Of a DNA stretch of 64,000 bases, positions 1 through 12,152 are shown one piece after another. The notes beneath the pieces were generated by a model. It was given only the letters and a program-made list of their open reading frames with translations. It was not told the DNA's origin and did not search any database. The first letter of the stretch is position 1. Every line of letters starts with the position of its first letter. Position numbers and translations under genes: made by a program. Source of the DNA: Morella rubra (lineage: Eukaryota > Streptophyta > Magnoliopsida > Fagales > Myricaceae); contig CM025855.1 of NCBI GenBank assembly GCA_003952965.2, positions 31,090,854 to 31,154,853 of the forward strand. The letters are read 5' to 3'.

Positions 1-480
1 CAAGAAGAGACTCCTGAGCCGAAATGGTGGCAAATTTTTGTGGATGGATCATCTACTCATGAAGCCGGCGGAATAGGGATGGTCATCGAAATACCCGAGA
101 AGAACGCATCGAATTCGGATCAAGTTAGAATACTCCCCCACGAACAATGAGGCAGAATACGAAGCCCTCATAGCCGGATTACTTACTGCAGAAGTACTCG
201 GAGGGAAATATCTTCGTGTGTACACCGACTCCCAATTGGTGGTAGGACAAATTACTGGAAGTTTTGAAGCCCGAGATGAAAGGATGGCAGCCTACTTGAA
301 ACGCGCCTTAGAAGTAAAAGAACGCTTCGAAGCCCTTGAAATCCAACACATCCCTCGTGATCAAAACGCCCGAGCTAATGCGTTAGCTACCGAAGTATCA
401 GGAGCCGCGATGACATTCAAAGGACGAGGCGTCGTACAATCCATTGGAATCATATCCGAGGTCGAACGGTTGATGAAGTA
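1..480 (+). pseudogene. Ty3/gypsy RNase H domain, broken
   Basis: The opening frame reads into an RNase H start with the motif FVDGSSTHEAGG (first catalytic Asp). It is broken near 150 by a frame change and continues in another frame from about 218, with YTDSQLVVGQ (second active-site block) and the later HIPRDQNARANALA block. This order, followed directly by integrase, is that of the pol polyprotein of plant Ty3/gypsy elements. The 5' part of the element (gag, protease, reverse transcriptase) lies left of the window. At least one frameshift makes it non-functional. The domain would have removed the RNA strand during reverse transcription in cytoplasmic particles. Confidence 0.85.
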
Positions 481-507
481 GAACCTGGCGATTGGCGGTT
501 ACCGATC

Positions 508-1730
508 ATGAAAACACTACGGGAAGAAGACCTCGAAGTAGATAAACAACAGAAGCAGAAATTCAAAAGGATAGCACCACGATATACCATCATAGATGGG
601 AATTTATACCGTCGGAGTCTCTCCCAACCACTATTACACTGCCTTAACGCTCGAGAAGCAAACTACGCCCTCCGTGAAGTACATGAAGGATTTGCGGGAA
701 CCACTCAGGAGCGCGCGCACTAGCTCAAAAAGTAGTCCTGGTTTCTTTTGGCCCACTTTACATGCCGACGCGGAAAATGTAGTGCGAAAATGTGAAAAAT
801 GCCAAAGGTTGCCAACCTCATAAACGCCTCGACGGAAAAAATGACGATCGTAAGCTCTCCATACCCTTTCATGCAGTGGGGAATTGACATCCTCGGGCCT
901 TTCCCAATAGGACAAAGACAGTTGAAATTTCTGATCGTCGCCATCGACTACTTCACCAAATGGGTAGAAGCCGAACCACTAGCAAAGATTACTGAGCAAA
1001 ATGTCCGGAAGTTCGTTTGGAAAAATATTATCTGTCGCTTCGGGCTACCTCGGGTCATAATCTCTGACAATGGCAAACAATTCGACAGCAAGGATTTCCA
1101 GGATTCTGTAAGGAACTCAATATCGAGAACCATTACTCATCTCCGTATTACCCACAAGCTAATGGCCAAGTAGAACTGGCAAACCGATCATTACTGAAGC
1201 TTATCAAGACAAAGCTCGACGATCATAAGAGTTTATGGGTGGAAGAACTACCCGGAGTCCTATGGGCATATCGCACGACTGTCAGAACAGCCACTGGAGA
1301 AACATCGTTCGCCCTCACTTATGGAACCGAAGCAGTAATCCCGGTCGAAATCGGGGCTCTCTCCCCACAAGTAATGATGTTCACCCCGGAGAAAAATGAA
1401 GAAGGAAAAAAGCTGGATCTCGATTTACTAGAAGGAAGAAGGGAAGAAGCAGCGCTCAGGATGGAAGTGTACAAACAGAAAGTTGCGAATTACTACAACG
1501 CCAAGGTCAGACCCCGCCACTTCATCCCCGGAGATTTAGTCCTCAAAAAGGTGTTACCTAGGGACCAAAGACCCACAACAAGGTAAGCTCCATCCAAACT
1601 GGGAAGGTCCGTATCGTGTCACCGAAGCCAAGCGACCAGGAACATACTACTTAGAGAATCTCAAGGAAAAGCACTACAATATCCATGGAACTCGATGTAC
1701 CTTAGAAAGTACTACGCGTAACATTCCCTT
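508..1730 (+). pseudogene. Ty3/gypsy integrase, broken by several frameshifts
   Basis: The pieces lie in order in different frames. An H2C2 zinc-binding region (about 640-825) ends in the Cys pair CEKCQ. A DDE core starts near 868 with the first Asp in DYFTKWVEA and the second in SDNGKQFDS. The third acidic residue falls in the NGQVE block near 1160-1175, just past a frame break. A C-terminal part (1239-1720) contains LWAYRTT and GDLVLKK, and a last frame change near 1585 leads to the NWEGPYRV-like block. The layout is typical of plant Ty3/gypsy integrases. The antisense frame downstream points to the Tat clade. It is a dead copy. Confidence 0.88.
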
Positions 1731-1740
1731 ATTGTTTGTC

Positions 1741-1857
1741 TTCACATGTTTACACAGATATTATGATTTCATGTTTTGCACTACCGTTTTTTATCAAAGG
1801 AAAATCTGAAGAGTTCTCTTCAAAGAACCAATCGCCAAACGAAGGGAAGAAACCTAG
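1741..1857. other. Spacer between integrase and tandem repeats
   Basis: Short non-coding stretch after the integrase relic. It leads into the 77-78 bp repeats and shows no recognisable feature of its own. Confidence 0.4.
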
Positions 1858-2135
1858 TAAGACGACCTCGGAGAACCTCAGTTCCCAGTCGCATTCAAGG
1901 ACTTAGGCGAACTAAGGTTCCCAGTCCCCCGACGTTAAGACGACCTCGGAGAACCTCGGTTCCCAGTCGCATTCAAGGACTTAGGCGAACTAAGGTTCCC
2001 AGTCCCTGACGCTAAGATGACCTCGGAGAACCTCAATTCCCAGTCGCATTCAAAGATTTAGCAGAACAAAGGTTCCCAGTCGCATTCAAGGACTCAGAAC
2101 TAAGGTTCCCAGTCCCCTCGACAATATGATAAATT
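1858..2135 (+). repeat. 77-78 bp tandem repeat, about 3 units
   Basis: Units start at 1861, 1939 and 2016, all beginning GAYGACCTCGGAGAACCTC. Spacing is 78 and then 77 bp. The third unit has an internal partial duplication of the segment GTTCCCAGTCGCATTCAAGGA, and degraded half-units (GGAGAAC..GGTTC) continue to about 2200. The array lies between integrase and the antisense reading frame, a place where Tat/Ogre-type elements often carry tandem repeats (family knowledge). The open frame across it is a by-product of a repeat unit divisible by 3. Confidence 0.85.
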
Positions 2136-2470
2136 CGGAGAACTCAGCTGGAGAACTTCGGTTCTTTATCGTATTTACGAACTGAGGAGAACTAAGGTTC
2201 TCATCCACGGATCTAAAACTAATCTCCCAATTACAAAGAGTCATCAGATGTAATTACATAGGGTCACCAAATATAATTACTATTCAAAGAAATAAACATG
2301 AACAATAAAATGACGAGGTACAAATTGTCAATAGCAATTCACAGATACAGCTAAAATCAAAACAGATCAACTAAAATCACAATGTTTCGTCCCCTCCTGG
2401 AGGAAGGTGGATGCCGCGAGTCCCTAAAGTCTCCACCAGCCTTTCGTAAATCTCCTTACCGCGCCCTTCT

Positions 2471-4858
2471 TTACGGACTTGGAAACGACTTCCTTCCCTC
2501 AGATAAGCTACTTCTAACACGGCCATAGCCACGCCGATACATCTGCGCGCCAAAACGCAGGATCGCCAGGAAAAGCAGGCACTGCCGATAACTCGGCAAC
2601 ATGGAGAGTAAGACTGTACGAGCCTCCTTCAGACCTTTCTTCTCGGCAGCAAATGAATCGGCAGCCTCACGCATAGCACGGCGAAGGCCCACCAGTTCGT
2701 TCGAAGTGCCTCTTCTCTCTTCGAAGAAGACGTGCGAGAGTCGTTCAAACGTTGCAAAAGCTCCGCCTTCTCCCGAGATAGACTAAGTTTGAAATCTACA
2801 CGCCCTACTCAGCCCATCAACAGTCTACCGTAATTCAGCAACTTCGGTATCTCGAAAGGCAATGTCACGTTCTAAGTCCATCACCCTGGCCTCATACGTT
2901 TGCATCTGAAGATGAGTCCCACGAGACACAGTCCGCAACTCCTCCACCAGTTTCCTTTGCGACTCCAAGTCACCCTCAAGCTTTCGCAGCTCTAAGCGAG
3001 AAGATTCCAATTCCTCGTCATGCTTCAACTCCACCGCATCAAGAGCGGCAACCAACGACACACAATGAGAAAGACTGCGCGTGAGCCTGTCAATTTTTGC
3101 ATGTCGAAGGGCTCGCAATGCATCTTCCATCATCTCCTCGTTTAGGAGAGGTTGGGCATATGGTCTCGAACGCCACGAAGGTAGTGCCGAGGGCTCAGAA
3201 TCTGACTCCTCAACATCACCTGAGGAAGATGAACGAGTAACATGTTCCTTACTTTACCTGAAGGAACGGAAAGGACTGCGGAGCCACCTGCAACATTGAC
3301 CGCCGGTGTTGTAGACTCGTTCGCCAAATCAAGTGTCGAAATACCAGAATCACCAATAACAACCGCCCCAGATGTACGGGGTTCCTCCAATGGAGTTTCC
3401 ATCACCAACAGAGTGATGGAAGGCAGCGCTCCCGAGGACGAAATCGTGCCAGAATGCACCTCGACGCCACCCGCAGCCTCCGACAAATCTAACCCACCGG
3501 AATAAGCAGAGTCGGATAACAATACTGCGTACTGAAAGCCCGCGGGAGCCAAGGGCCTATCCCCCTCGTTAGCCTCTAAGCGCTCTGATGTCAAGGTTCC
3601 CGACTGATTAGAAATCCTAGAGGATGAAGGAAGTTCACCATGACCAGGAGGAGCCATCAATAAAACGCTGAAAAAAGGAGTCTCAATCTCACGAATCACC
3701 TTCACTGCGGGAACCGGTATCTCTGTGCGAACCCCAGAAGTAGGGCTCAACATGGGAGAAACATCCTCTAAACCTACAAATAACCAAACAGCGACAAAAT
3801 CACGACTAATGAATAAATGAATTAAGGATTTCGGATGAAGAACACTCACCGTTATTCGCCGCACGTTCGACGACATACTAGCCAAATGAGCTTCCTCCAC
3901 CTCTTCTTCCTCAGCCTCCGAAACCACAGGAGGAGGAGATGCCCTTCTTTTCTTCGAGGAGTGCCCATGAGAAGAACCCTCAACCTCTTGAGAATTCCTC
4001 TGTTTGATACCCTCGACTGAAACGCGAGAAGATTCTTTTCTCGAATCTTCACGTGAAAGACGCCGGCGAGACTTCTCTTAGAACGAGGAGAGGGGTTCGC
4101 TCTAGGGGATGGTTCGGACATAGTATACCCTAACCAACCCTCATTTTCCCTACAGACCAAAGCGTTCCAGTCTATGGAACCAACTTCCAGAATGGCATCC
4201 ACATGAGCTTGTTCCAACGGAGTAAGACCCTTGATGTCCCTCCTATACTGGTCTGGGACGACCCAAAAGCCAACACAGGGAAGACTCACTTTAACGATCC
4301 TTACTAGGGAAACGCTCCCATCCAACACCAGATATAAAAAAATAACGATCGTGCCAACCTTTATTGGTGTCCGGTAAGAAGTAATCGGGGAAACCCCTTG
4401 ATTGCGAGGACGAAAATACCAAAATCTATCAACTTGGGTAGAACGAATGGGTGTATAGAACCACAGAAACTCCTTCAATGATAGTTGGCATTCAAGCCCG
4501 AGATACATCGGCCACATAACAGCACAGCCCATTAAAACCCTCTAAGCATTGGGGACTATCTGAGTCGGACACAAACGCAAAGACCTCAAAATTTTTCGAA
4601 CACTAAGAGGGAGAGGAAATCTTACCCCAGATTTCAATGAGCCTCAAAGAAACACATTTTTTACTTTACTCCATCAGTGTAGGGCGTCTCGTTAGCAGAC
4701 GGAAGGCAAAAACAAGTTTCTCTAGGAAAATGATATTCAGTGTAAAAGGCTTTAAAGTTCGTTTCCACCAGTTGGCTAGGGCCCCAACGGCCCTCACGTC
4801 TCTCAAGCACCTTAAGAACTCTAGCAGCACCGCTCGAAGAACCTCCAACGTTCGCCAT
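2471..4858 (-). pseudogene. Antisense reading frame of Tat-type retroelement (coiled-coil protein), decayed
   Basis: Read on the minus strand, opposite to pol. A first exon starts with MANVGGSSSG at 4858 and runs to a possible donor near 4665. A second block (4532 to about 4100) contains MYLGLECQLSLKEFLWFY and resembles the domain described as putative gypsy-type transposon. A Ser/Pro-rich middle (3927-3142) follows, then a predicted coiled coil rich in Glu, Arg and Leu (3133-2825), and a tail (2692-2471). The blocks lie in different frames with stops between, so introns and decay are both possible. Such an antisense gene between integrase and the 3' LTR is known from Tat-clade elements; its function is unknown. 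The segment above 4387 is repeated in copy B. Confidence 0.65.
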
Positions 4859-4979
4859 TGTAGAAAAGTAAAAGGACGAATAGAGGGTAAAGATCAGAAG
4901 ATGAAAGGCGAAGAGTTTAGAAGTATTTGGAAAATAGTGCAAATAAGAGGGGGCTAAATAAGGAAAATACAATGACCAA

Positions 4980-6690
4980 GAAGCCCCTCACAAGAAAACA
5001 TGTCGTTTCAAATATTGACGTAATACGTTCCAAAACGACACTCTGTATATCCATAGCCGAATAGTCCCGAGAGATGACGATTAATTTAAAAATGAAATGA
5101 CACCCAGATACGGGAAGCGATGCGTCAGAATATTTTCTACAACTTCTGCAACAATTCCCACCAAACCACGAGTGGGAGGTATTTAAAGCATAAGAAGCTA
5201 AAAGCGCGAAACCAAAGGGACGTGTAATTAGGAAGATGAAGAAATCAGCGCGCCGAAACTTGAACAGTCTTTCCCTTCTAAGAAGATAACCGTCAAGTAC
5301 ATACAGATATAAAAATGAGGGACTATCACAAGAAAAGAGAAAAAAGTTACAGAAGATACCGAAGAAAAGAAAGATGCGACAGACAAAACGAAGCCCTCAA
5401 GCCCTACCTGAAGAACTATGGTCCGAAGTGATAAGCAGGATTGTCCGTGACAACCCAAGAGAATGGCAAAGCCTCTGCCTAGTATCTAAACAATTTTATC
5501 AAGCAGCTCATGGACCGACGGTCTATCGAAGGTTGAGGATTGAAGATATATCACCCCCATACCCGACCAAAGTGTGGAAAACCCTCTGCAACAAATGTTA
5601 CGCGAGCAAAAACCCACATGAATTGTTCGTCCGAGGTAGCGAAAAAATGCGTTGGACCACAACAGTCGAAGAAGGACTGAAGGAAGTCCACGCTTCGGCA
5701 AAGGGGGAAATCCGAAGGCCAAATACCTTATCGCCTTGGCCTATCACCATCAAGGAGGGAACTCGAGGCAAACTTCCGTAGACATAATTTCAGAGCTCCG
5801 ACAGGAACTACGAGCAGAACAAATGGAGGTTGTGTGAAAGACCATCCTAGATTGGGTAATGACTAGATGGGGTCGTGCTGATGAACACCAATATAGATTG
5901 AAAAACACGTTGAAATGCCCCAAAGAAACATCTTGTTACATCCCGGAGACAGCCGAGATCCCAACCTCGTTCCCGAAATGGTGGGTCACCTATCGACACT
6001 ATTTCTGCAACACCTGCTATGCGAACAAAGAGTTTCGATATTGTGATATATATTTATGTTCCACAGGAGATGTAATCGAATGGGTGATTCCCCCTTGGAC
6101 CGAGATGTAATCATTAATATAGATTCAGTTATGTCATGCATTAACTTCTTTATCCCAATACCTCGGCATCTGAAGCATAGCAAACATTCTCAACCCTATT
6201 CTGCAAATCCACTCGAGAATGGGGGGACTCTAATTGTGCCAATACTGAATCACATCCAGCCCAAACCAATTTGGGCCGAAAAATATGATTATGTCTTTCA
6301 AAAGCCCAACGGTTACAACCTAACCCACGTCGCATATTTCCCAAAATAGAAAATCACTACATATGCCGCAAACAGTTACCTAACAGCCCACGATAAGCCA
6401 CGGCACCACGTTCTCACTATACCCGTAGCAGATACGAATAACTGTGGAAAAAAGGTGAAGAGAATATCACAGAGCACGACCTAATAGGGACAAGAACTCC
6501 CCGCTAAAATCCTGGCTAGAGGAAAAGAGTGGAACGTGGGCAAAAGCACTATAAAAAGAGAAGCTAATGATGAGAACAGGTAAGTAATTTATGTGTGACA
6601 AAAGAGCAAAAACTCGTACAAAAATAAGAACTGACTTAAGCTTCGGAAGTTCCACACCTCGGAACCTGGAGTCCTTTATTGTTTTACAGA
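4980..6690 (+). mobile_element. LTR-like tail of the Tat-type element, copy A
   Basis: A TATA-like CTATAAAAAG lies at 6549-6558. A block at 6630-6680 reads AACTGACTTAAGCTTCGGA and continues with CACACCTCGGAACCTGGAG. The CTGACTTAAGC-TCGGA motif is one I know from the R/U5 part of Tat/Athila/Ogre-type LTRs. A plausible LTR end is the ACA near 6688. I could not fix the LTR start (TGT candidates near 5001 and 5223) because the 5' LTR lies outside the window and no clear polypurine tract is visible. The F-box relic lies inside this stretch. Confidence 0.5.
5374..6350 (+). pseudogene. F-box gene relic, At2g35280-like, copy A
   Basis: The frame from 5374 begins with an F-box: LPEELWSEVISRIV, then LCLVSKQFYQAA. 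Next comes CNKCYASKNPHELFVRG, which resembles the Cys-containing region of At2g35280-type F-box proteins. A Sel1-like stretch (GNPKAKYLIALAYHHQG) is in another frame, so one frame change near 5700-5707 in a G run predates the duplication. A shared TGA at 5835 and another frame change near 6090 (five C here, four in copy B) precede a tail with FCNTCYANKEF and FYIPIPRHL-like text that ends at a private TAG near 6347. Proteins of this family act as SCF substrate adaptors. This copy cannot make a full one. Confidence 0.6.
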
Positions 6691-7959
6691 GAAAGAAACA
6701 GGAAGATCAAGCTGCATTTGCTCTAACGTGTTGAATGTAAACTAACTGATTTATCAATAACTTAGTCAAGGCATTGGAATCGTGGCATATGGGGTTAGAT
6801 CTGTTGAATTCCTCTCATATATATGTTGACTGGGTAAACATATCATCGGTAAAAGGAAAAATAAGTATAAAAATGCATTGGAGGAAAGAGGGAGACGACT
6901 TCCTAAATGGACTTATTCATGATCAAGGTGGACCATCCAGATGTAATTAAGAATAGCAATTGATTAAGCCCAGACAATTACAAAACCTAAATGTATGGCT
7001 ACCAAATCTTATGTTGGCCATTTCTCGGTGTCGTTTTGCTTGGAGCGCCACTTGTAAAACGTTTAGATAAGTAAGTAAAATCTAAAAAAGAACAAAAGGA
7101 AGCAGTTCACATGTTCTTGTTTAATGAATAAGTTAAACTCTCTAATGAAGATTTTAAGGAAAAAGTCCCTTTCAGCACTATGCATCAGGACAGATACGTA
7201 TCGTTCGCTCAACATGACTAATTCTGGCATCCCAGATAACAAAAAACCAAAATTGAAAGAGAAACTCCAAGTATACCTTCGTTTGGTAAACGCTAAAGAC
7301 CAACTTGGTTCTAAGACTCTGCTCTAATGATCCTTGAACAGCTGCGGGTAGATAACAGACTGACAGTGATAGGCCCCATTCTGGACAATATTGTGTCACT
7401 GTCATGTAAACTTTTTTCCCATCAGTGTATTGTGAAAGATATTGGTAGTCTGTTTAAAAGTTGAAGTTAATCCTGATTGAGTTAGAGGTGGATCATACAT
7501 TCAAACAATTTAAGTTAAATACTTTAGTCATATAAATGAAATTTCCGCGTTACGTCCTGGTCCTGGGCCTACACTAACATTCTGTCTGCAATTTTTATTC
7601 TTGAAGCCGACCGCGTTGCGAAAGCACCGATTGGGGGGCACGTGATTATTGACTTTTAGTGCTTTTGCTTGCTTGGAAAGTGCAATCAGGTAGCCGGCTC
7701 TTCATTATTTCGAGGATAAAATATATAAAATAAAAGACGATCGAGGACAATTGCGTGCATTGAATTGTCCGACTGTAATAGACAAAAGCGGAGAGAGGGA
7801 CCGCTGCTCATATTCCCATGCCAAATGATAGACTAATAGTAATAGGGACATCGATATATGAGAGATGATATGGAGCAACGTGCTCATCTGATCCCCTTCT
7901 AAAGAACTTTTGGGCCATCTTCTTCCTCTCCTTCTCATCCGAAAAGAAAATCAACCAAA
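6691..7959 (+). promoter_or_regulatory. Upstream region of lectin receptor kinase A
   Basis: No gene is visible in 6.7-7.96 kb; short frames such as 7124-7327 resemble nothing known. A G-box CACGTG lies at 7639-7644, directly followed by a W-box-type TTGACTTTT at 7649. A TATA-like ATATATAAAA lies at 7721-7730, about 230 bp before the ATG at 7960. W-boxes bind WRKY factors and G-boxes bind bZIP/bHLH factors, which would suit an inducible defence receptor (inference). The same sites lie at +8849 in copy B, so both copies started with the same promoter. Confidence 0.5.
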
Positions 7960-10843
7960 ATGGGTTTCTCAAATGGAAGTTCGATCACCGTTGCCATTGT
8001 CCTTATCTTCTGCCTTCTGCATCTATCTGGGATACAAGCTCAACGGACCTTCACGCCGAATGGATTCTCGTTTGACGAGTTTGATCTGTCAAGGGACACA
8101 GATCACTTGAAGTTTATAGGGGATGCAAGCGCAAGTTTGGGAGCCCTTCAGTTGACTCCAGACTCAAAAAACAATCTTTTTTCGCTCTACAACAGGTCCG
8201 GCCGCGTTATGTATTTACAATCTTTCAAGCTGTGGTCGTCCGGTGATATCCAGGCCTCCTTCAACTCGACTTTTCTCATAAACATTTACAGAACGGACAA
8301 TTGGACTGCTGGTCAGGGCCTTGCTTTTCTCATAGCCCCGGATTTATCCATACCTCCAAAAAGTTCCGGGCAATGGCTTGGCCTCACCAATGATACCACC
8401 GATGGCAACCAAACCAACCAAGTCGTGGCCGTGGAATTTGATACCGAAAAGCAATACTACGATCCTGATGACAACCATATTGGCCTTAACATCAACTCTG
8501 TTATCTCAAATAAGACGGAGTCTCTCGATGAGCATGGTATCAGGTTGTGCCCGGCAGAAGCAACCAATTACAGCGTCTGGGTTCAATACAATGGCGTGTC
8601 CAAACTGATGGAGGTTTACATGGCGAAAGGCGGGGAACCCAAGCCTGAACAACCTCTTCTCAACGCGACCATAAACCTGAAACAGTACGTGAAACAAGAA
8701 TCCTATTTTGGTTTTGCTGGTTCTACAGGCTATCCGAATGTTGAGTTGAACTGTGTCTTGGAATGGAGTTTACAAGTAGAAATTCTGTCCAACAAAAGTA
8801 ACTTGATTTGGTTGAAGATAGGCGTTGGGGTGGGAGTACCGGCGGTGGCATTGTTAATCCTAATCGGTGTTCTGTATATGAGAAAGAAGAAAGTAAGCAG
8901 TGACGAGGAGTCCAACGTTTTTGATGCGCAGTTGAGATGGTTGCCCGGGATGCCCAGGGAATTCAAGTACAAGGATTTAAAGAAGGCCACAAACAACTTC
9001 CATGAGAGTATGAAGCTGGGTCAAGGTGGATTTGGCATTGTTTACAGAGGAAATCTGAATGTCGGGGATCATAATACTGCTGCTGAAGTAGCCGTCAAGC
9101 AATTCTCTAGAGACAAGATGGAAGGTAAAGATGATTTCTTGGCTGAGCTCACCATCATTCACCGCCTTCGCCATAAACATCTCGTCCGCTTAGTTGGTAA
9201 GTTCTCTCACTGTTCTTTTCTTTTTTACTTTTTTTTTTTTTCCTCCTAATAGTTTTTTTTTCTTTGTTTTTGGCTCCATTATTTTCTTTTGGCATCGACC
9301 TATCACAACTCGTCCACTTGCGATTCCAAAATCATTAAACTTATTCTAAGATCAGCTTTATCTGCAAAGCAACATGTGATTTGCTTTTCTGTGCTTTTCC
9401 ATTCACATCACATGGGCATTAAAAAATGTATGGAAAGGATAAGAAGAAAAATTCAAAGTTGGAAATTACTCCCAAAAAAAAAAATTCAAAGTTGGACACT
9501 GCATTATTCAATTGTCAACTGCTCTTCCGAATAAGACTTCAAACGTCTGACCGGCTGATCGTGCTTCTTTTGCGGCTACAGAGGTCAACCGATTGAACAT
9601 TCATCGTCTTCTTGCATTTGGAGAAATGCAGAATTCTTCTTCTTCCTCCTCTTCTTTCCCATCGTTGCTTTCAGAAAAGAAGATTCAGAGATAGAATACC
9701 CCATAAGACCATTATAGGTCAACATGCTCTAAGCCCTACAGAATCCTTTCGTAACACTATAATTCTGCATTGCCTCTTCTTCTTCAGCTTCTTCTTCTCT
9801 TCTCTTTTTTTGGCTTAAGTTATATTCCAACCAGTCGAATAGATAAACTTCGAGTACTCTATTGAGAGCAACAGAACATGACTAGCACTTCCTTGAGTGA
9901 GAAACAGGGAGCTTGCTAAGAACTGACTGGAATGTAGGGAGCTCAGCTTGGGTACTCTATTGAGCTACATGCAGCTTGATTAAACTGCTAATTTCTTTCC
10001 CGATCACCTCTCTAATATATATTCGGACTCTGTTCAGGGTGGTGCTACGACAAAGGCAAGCTGCTACTGATATACGACTTTATGCCGAATGGGAGTCTTG
10101 ATAAGCACTTATATGAGACCTCCAACGAGAACACGTTAAATTGGGAACGTCGACACAGGATACTAGCGGGCGTAGCGTCAGCATTGCATTACTTGCACAA
10201 TGAGTATGATCAGAAGGTTGTGCACCGCGACCTGAAAGCCAGCAACATCATGCTAGACTCTGACTACAATGCTCGTCTGGGTGACTTCGGCCTTGCCCGA
10301 GCCTTGGACAATGAAAGGAATTCCTACGCTGACCTAGGATTAGCTGGGGTCCCAGGTACCATGGGTTATGTTGCTCCTGAGTGCTTCCACACAGGGAGGG
10401 CTACGCCTGAATCCGATGTGTACGGTTTCGGAGCAGTGGTGCTTGAGGTCGTGTGTGGCAGGAGTCCTGGGATCCAGATCAATCACAACCAACGTCTCTA
10501 TGCCTTGGTTGATTGGGTTTGGATGCTACATCGCGAAGGCAACATTCTAGAAGCTGTAGATGAGAGGCTCGACAATGATTACGTTGTTGATGAAGCAAAG
10601 AGGCTTTTGCTTCTAGGCCTCGCGTGCTCACATCCCATTGCCAGTGAGAGGCCTCAAACGCAGGCTATATACCAGATCATCGCTGGAACTTTGCCGCTCC
10701 CTAATGTACATCCGTTCAAACCTGTCTTCACATGGCCTTCGATGGAAACTTCCTGCGGCATCTCTGAGCTGAGCGTATCTTCTACTACAACTTTGTCTTC
10801 CAAAGGTTGTTCTGTAGGATCTGTTAACAACCAGTGGGCTTGA
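7960..10843 (+). CDS. L-type lectin-domain receptor kinase, intact copy A
   Basis: Two exons, 7960-9196 and 10038-10843, with a GT-AG intron, encode 680 aa. Residues 1-27 are a signal peptide ending near GIQAQ. About 30-280 is a legume-lectin ectodomain with many N-glycosylation sites and the family block FGFAGSTG. 287-307 is a membrane helix followed by RKKK. The kinase has the P-loop LGQGGFGIVY (353-362), Lys380 in VAVK, HRDLKASN (475-482), DFG (495-497) and GTMGYVAPE. The HRD Arg makes it an RD kinase, so it should be active. It most resembles class IX lectin receptor kinases, plasma-membrane proteins in immunity and development. The intron within the kinase domain is unusual, since most members are intronless. 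An mTERF6-like gene converges on it from the right. Confidence 0.93.
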
Positions 10844-12152
10844 GCTCTCGGCTCTCTCCAGAGTTTTAAGTGAGCTCCTGGAATCGGCAGCACTCTCTTT
10901 TGCACCTGGTAAGCCTGTGAAGTATTGCGCCCAATCGTGTCCTCAATTCCCCAGATCCAGTTTCCCCGTTACCTCAAAGTTCCTGTGAAATTGACGCTTG
11001 CAATATAGGATTGAGTCCTCAATTTTATTTTATTTTTTTAATTTTTTTTTTTGGTCAGCAAGTCCTCTGCAATCGAGTACATTATATTTTTTTGCCGTTG
11101 CTTTTTTTTTTGGTTTTTTAATGTACGCTTGATTGTTGTCCACTCCTACAATACGAAGTTGAAATGTACAGGAATTTCTTGTGTAGCATATCACATACTC
11201 AAGCTGGCATTGTTGATCAAGAAACCTGCTGCCCTCAATTTTGTATTCTTCCCGTGATGCGTAGCATATGATATCATGGTCTCCTGTGTTATGCATGATC
11301 AAGAACTAGTACATTGGCTCATTCGCAGCAAAACAATAACGTGTAATTATCTTCCTAGAGAGCTCAGGGAATTTAATGTGAGAACCAAATTTCTGCAACG
11401 GCAGGGAAAACAATCCAAACTTCAACTCAACTAGCATGTTTGATCTGCAAACATAACCTCGTCCTCCATCTCCTTAACCATTAGAAGAATGTCGAGGCTC
11501 TTACAAGAATACTGAGCAGCAGCGGATCGGCACATATATACAAAACTAAACACACTTAATCACATATGTTTTCATTGTTGATTTCCTGAATCAAGTAAGC
11601 AAATTACATTTATATTAGCTAGTTGGTTCCCTTCAAACACAAGCATCATTTATAGGATTGGAAGATTTTATCGATAAAAAATTCTTGAGGCTTGACACAA
11701 TAGGGTGCCCCTGCTATAAGCTGATACATATGCAGAACAAATTGTGGCTCGTGATTCTTACCTATTCGTACAATCTCAAAAGGCAATGTTGTAACCAAGT
11801 TTTCAGTGACCTTCACCCGGGGTCTTACCATGTTTCTTGAAATAGCAAACGATTGCTCCCCCTTAAAGAAGGAAAGAAACTAAAGGCTAGACAAATGGCC
11901 ATGGGCAATGTGCCATTGGAGGTACCAGAGGGCAGATAAACATTGTAATTGCTAGGGCTTTCACATTATCCTATATTTTACAACCACAAATGCATGACAG
12001 AATGATGTCAAAAGTTCTAACTGAAGCACCCGGAACCATGTACTAGTTAATTGTTCTCCACATACGAGAAATATAAATCACAAAAGCAAACTAGGCTAGA
12101 TTTTAAGAACCGTAATGAAAATAGAGGAGGATGTGAGCAGAGTACCTTAGGC
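10844..12152. other. Converging 3' flanks of kinase A and mTERF6-A
   Basis: Stop codons of the two genes face each other across 1.3 kb. It holds their 3' UTRs, T-rich tracts (11030-11120) and no convincing gene. The frame on the minus strand at 11646-11831 crosses a GT donor-like site and resembles no family I know; it may be a 3' UTR exon of mTERF6. Confidence 0.4.

Noticed and set aside
1776..2009. Arg/Pro-rich frame over the tandem repeats
   Set aside because: It exists only because the 78-bp unit is divisible by 3; no start context or homolog.
7124..7327. 67-aa frame upstream of kinase A (also 15973-16176)
   Set aside because: No similarity to known proteins; both copies are identical only because the whole segment is duplicated.
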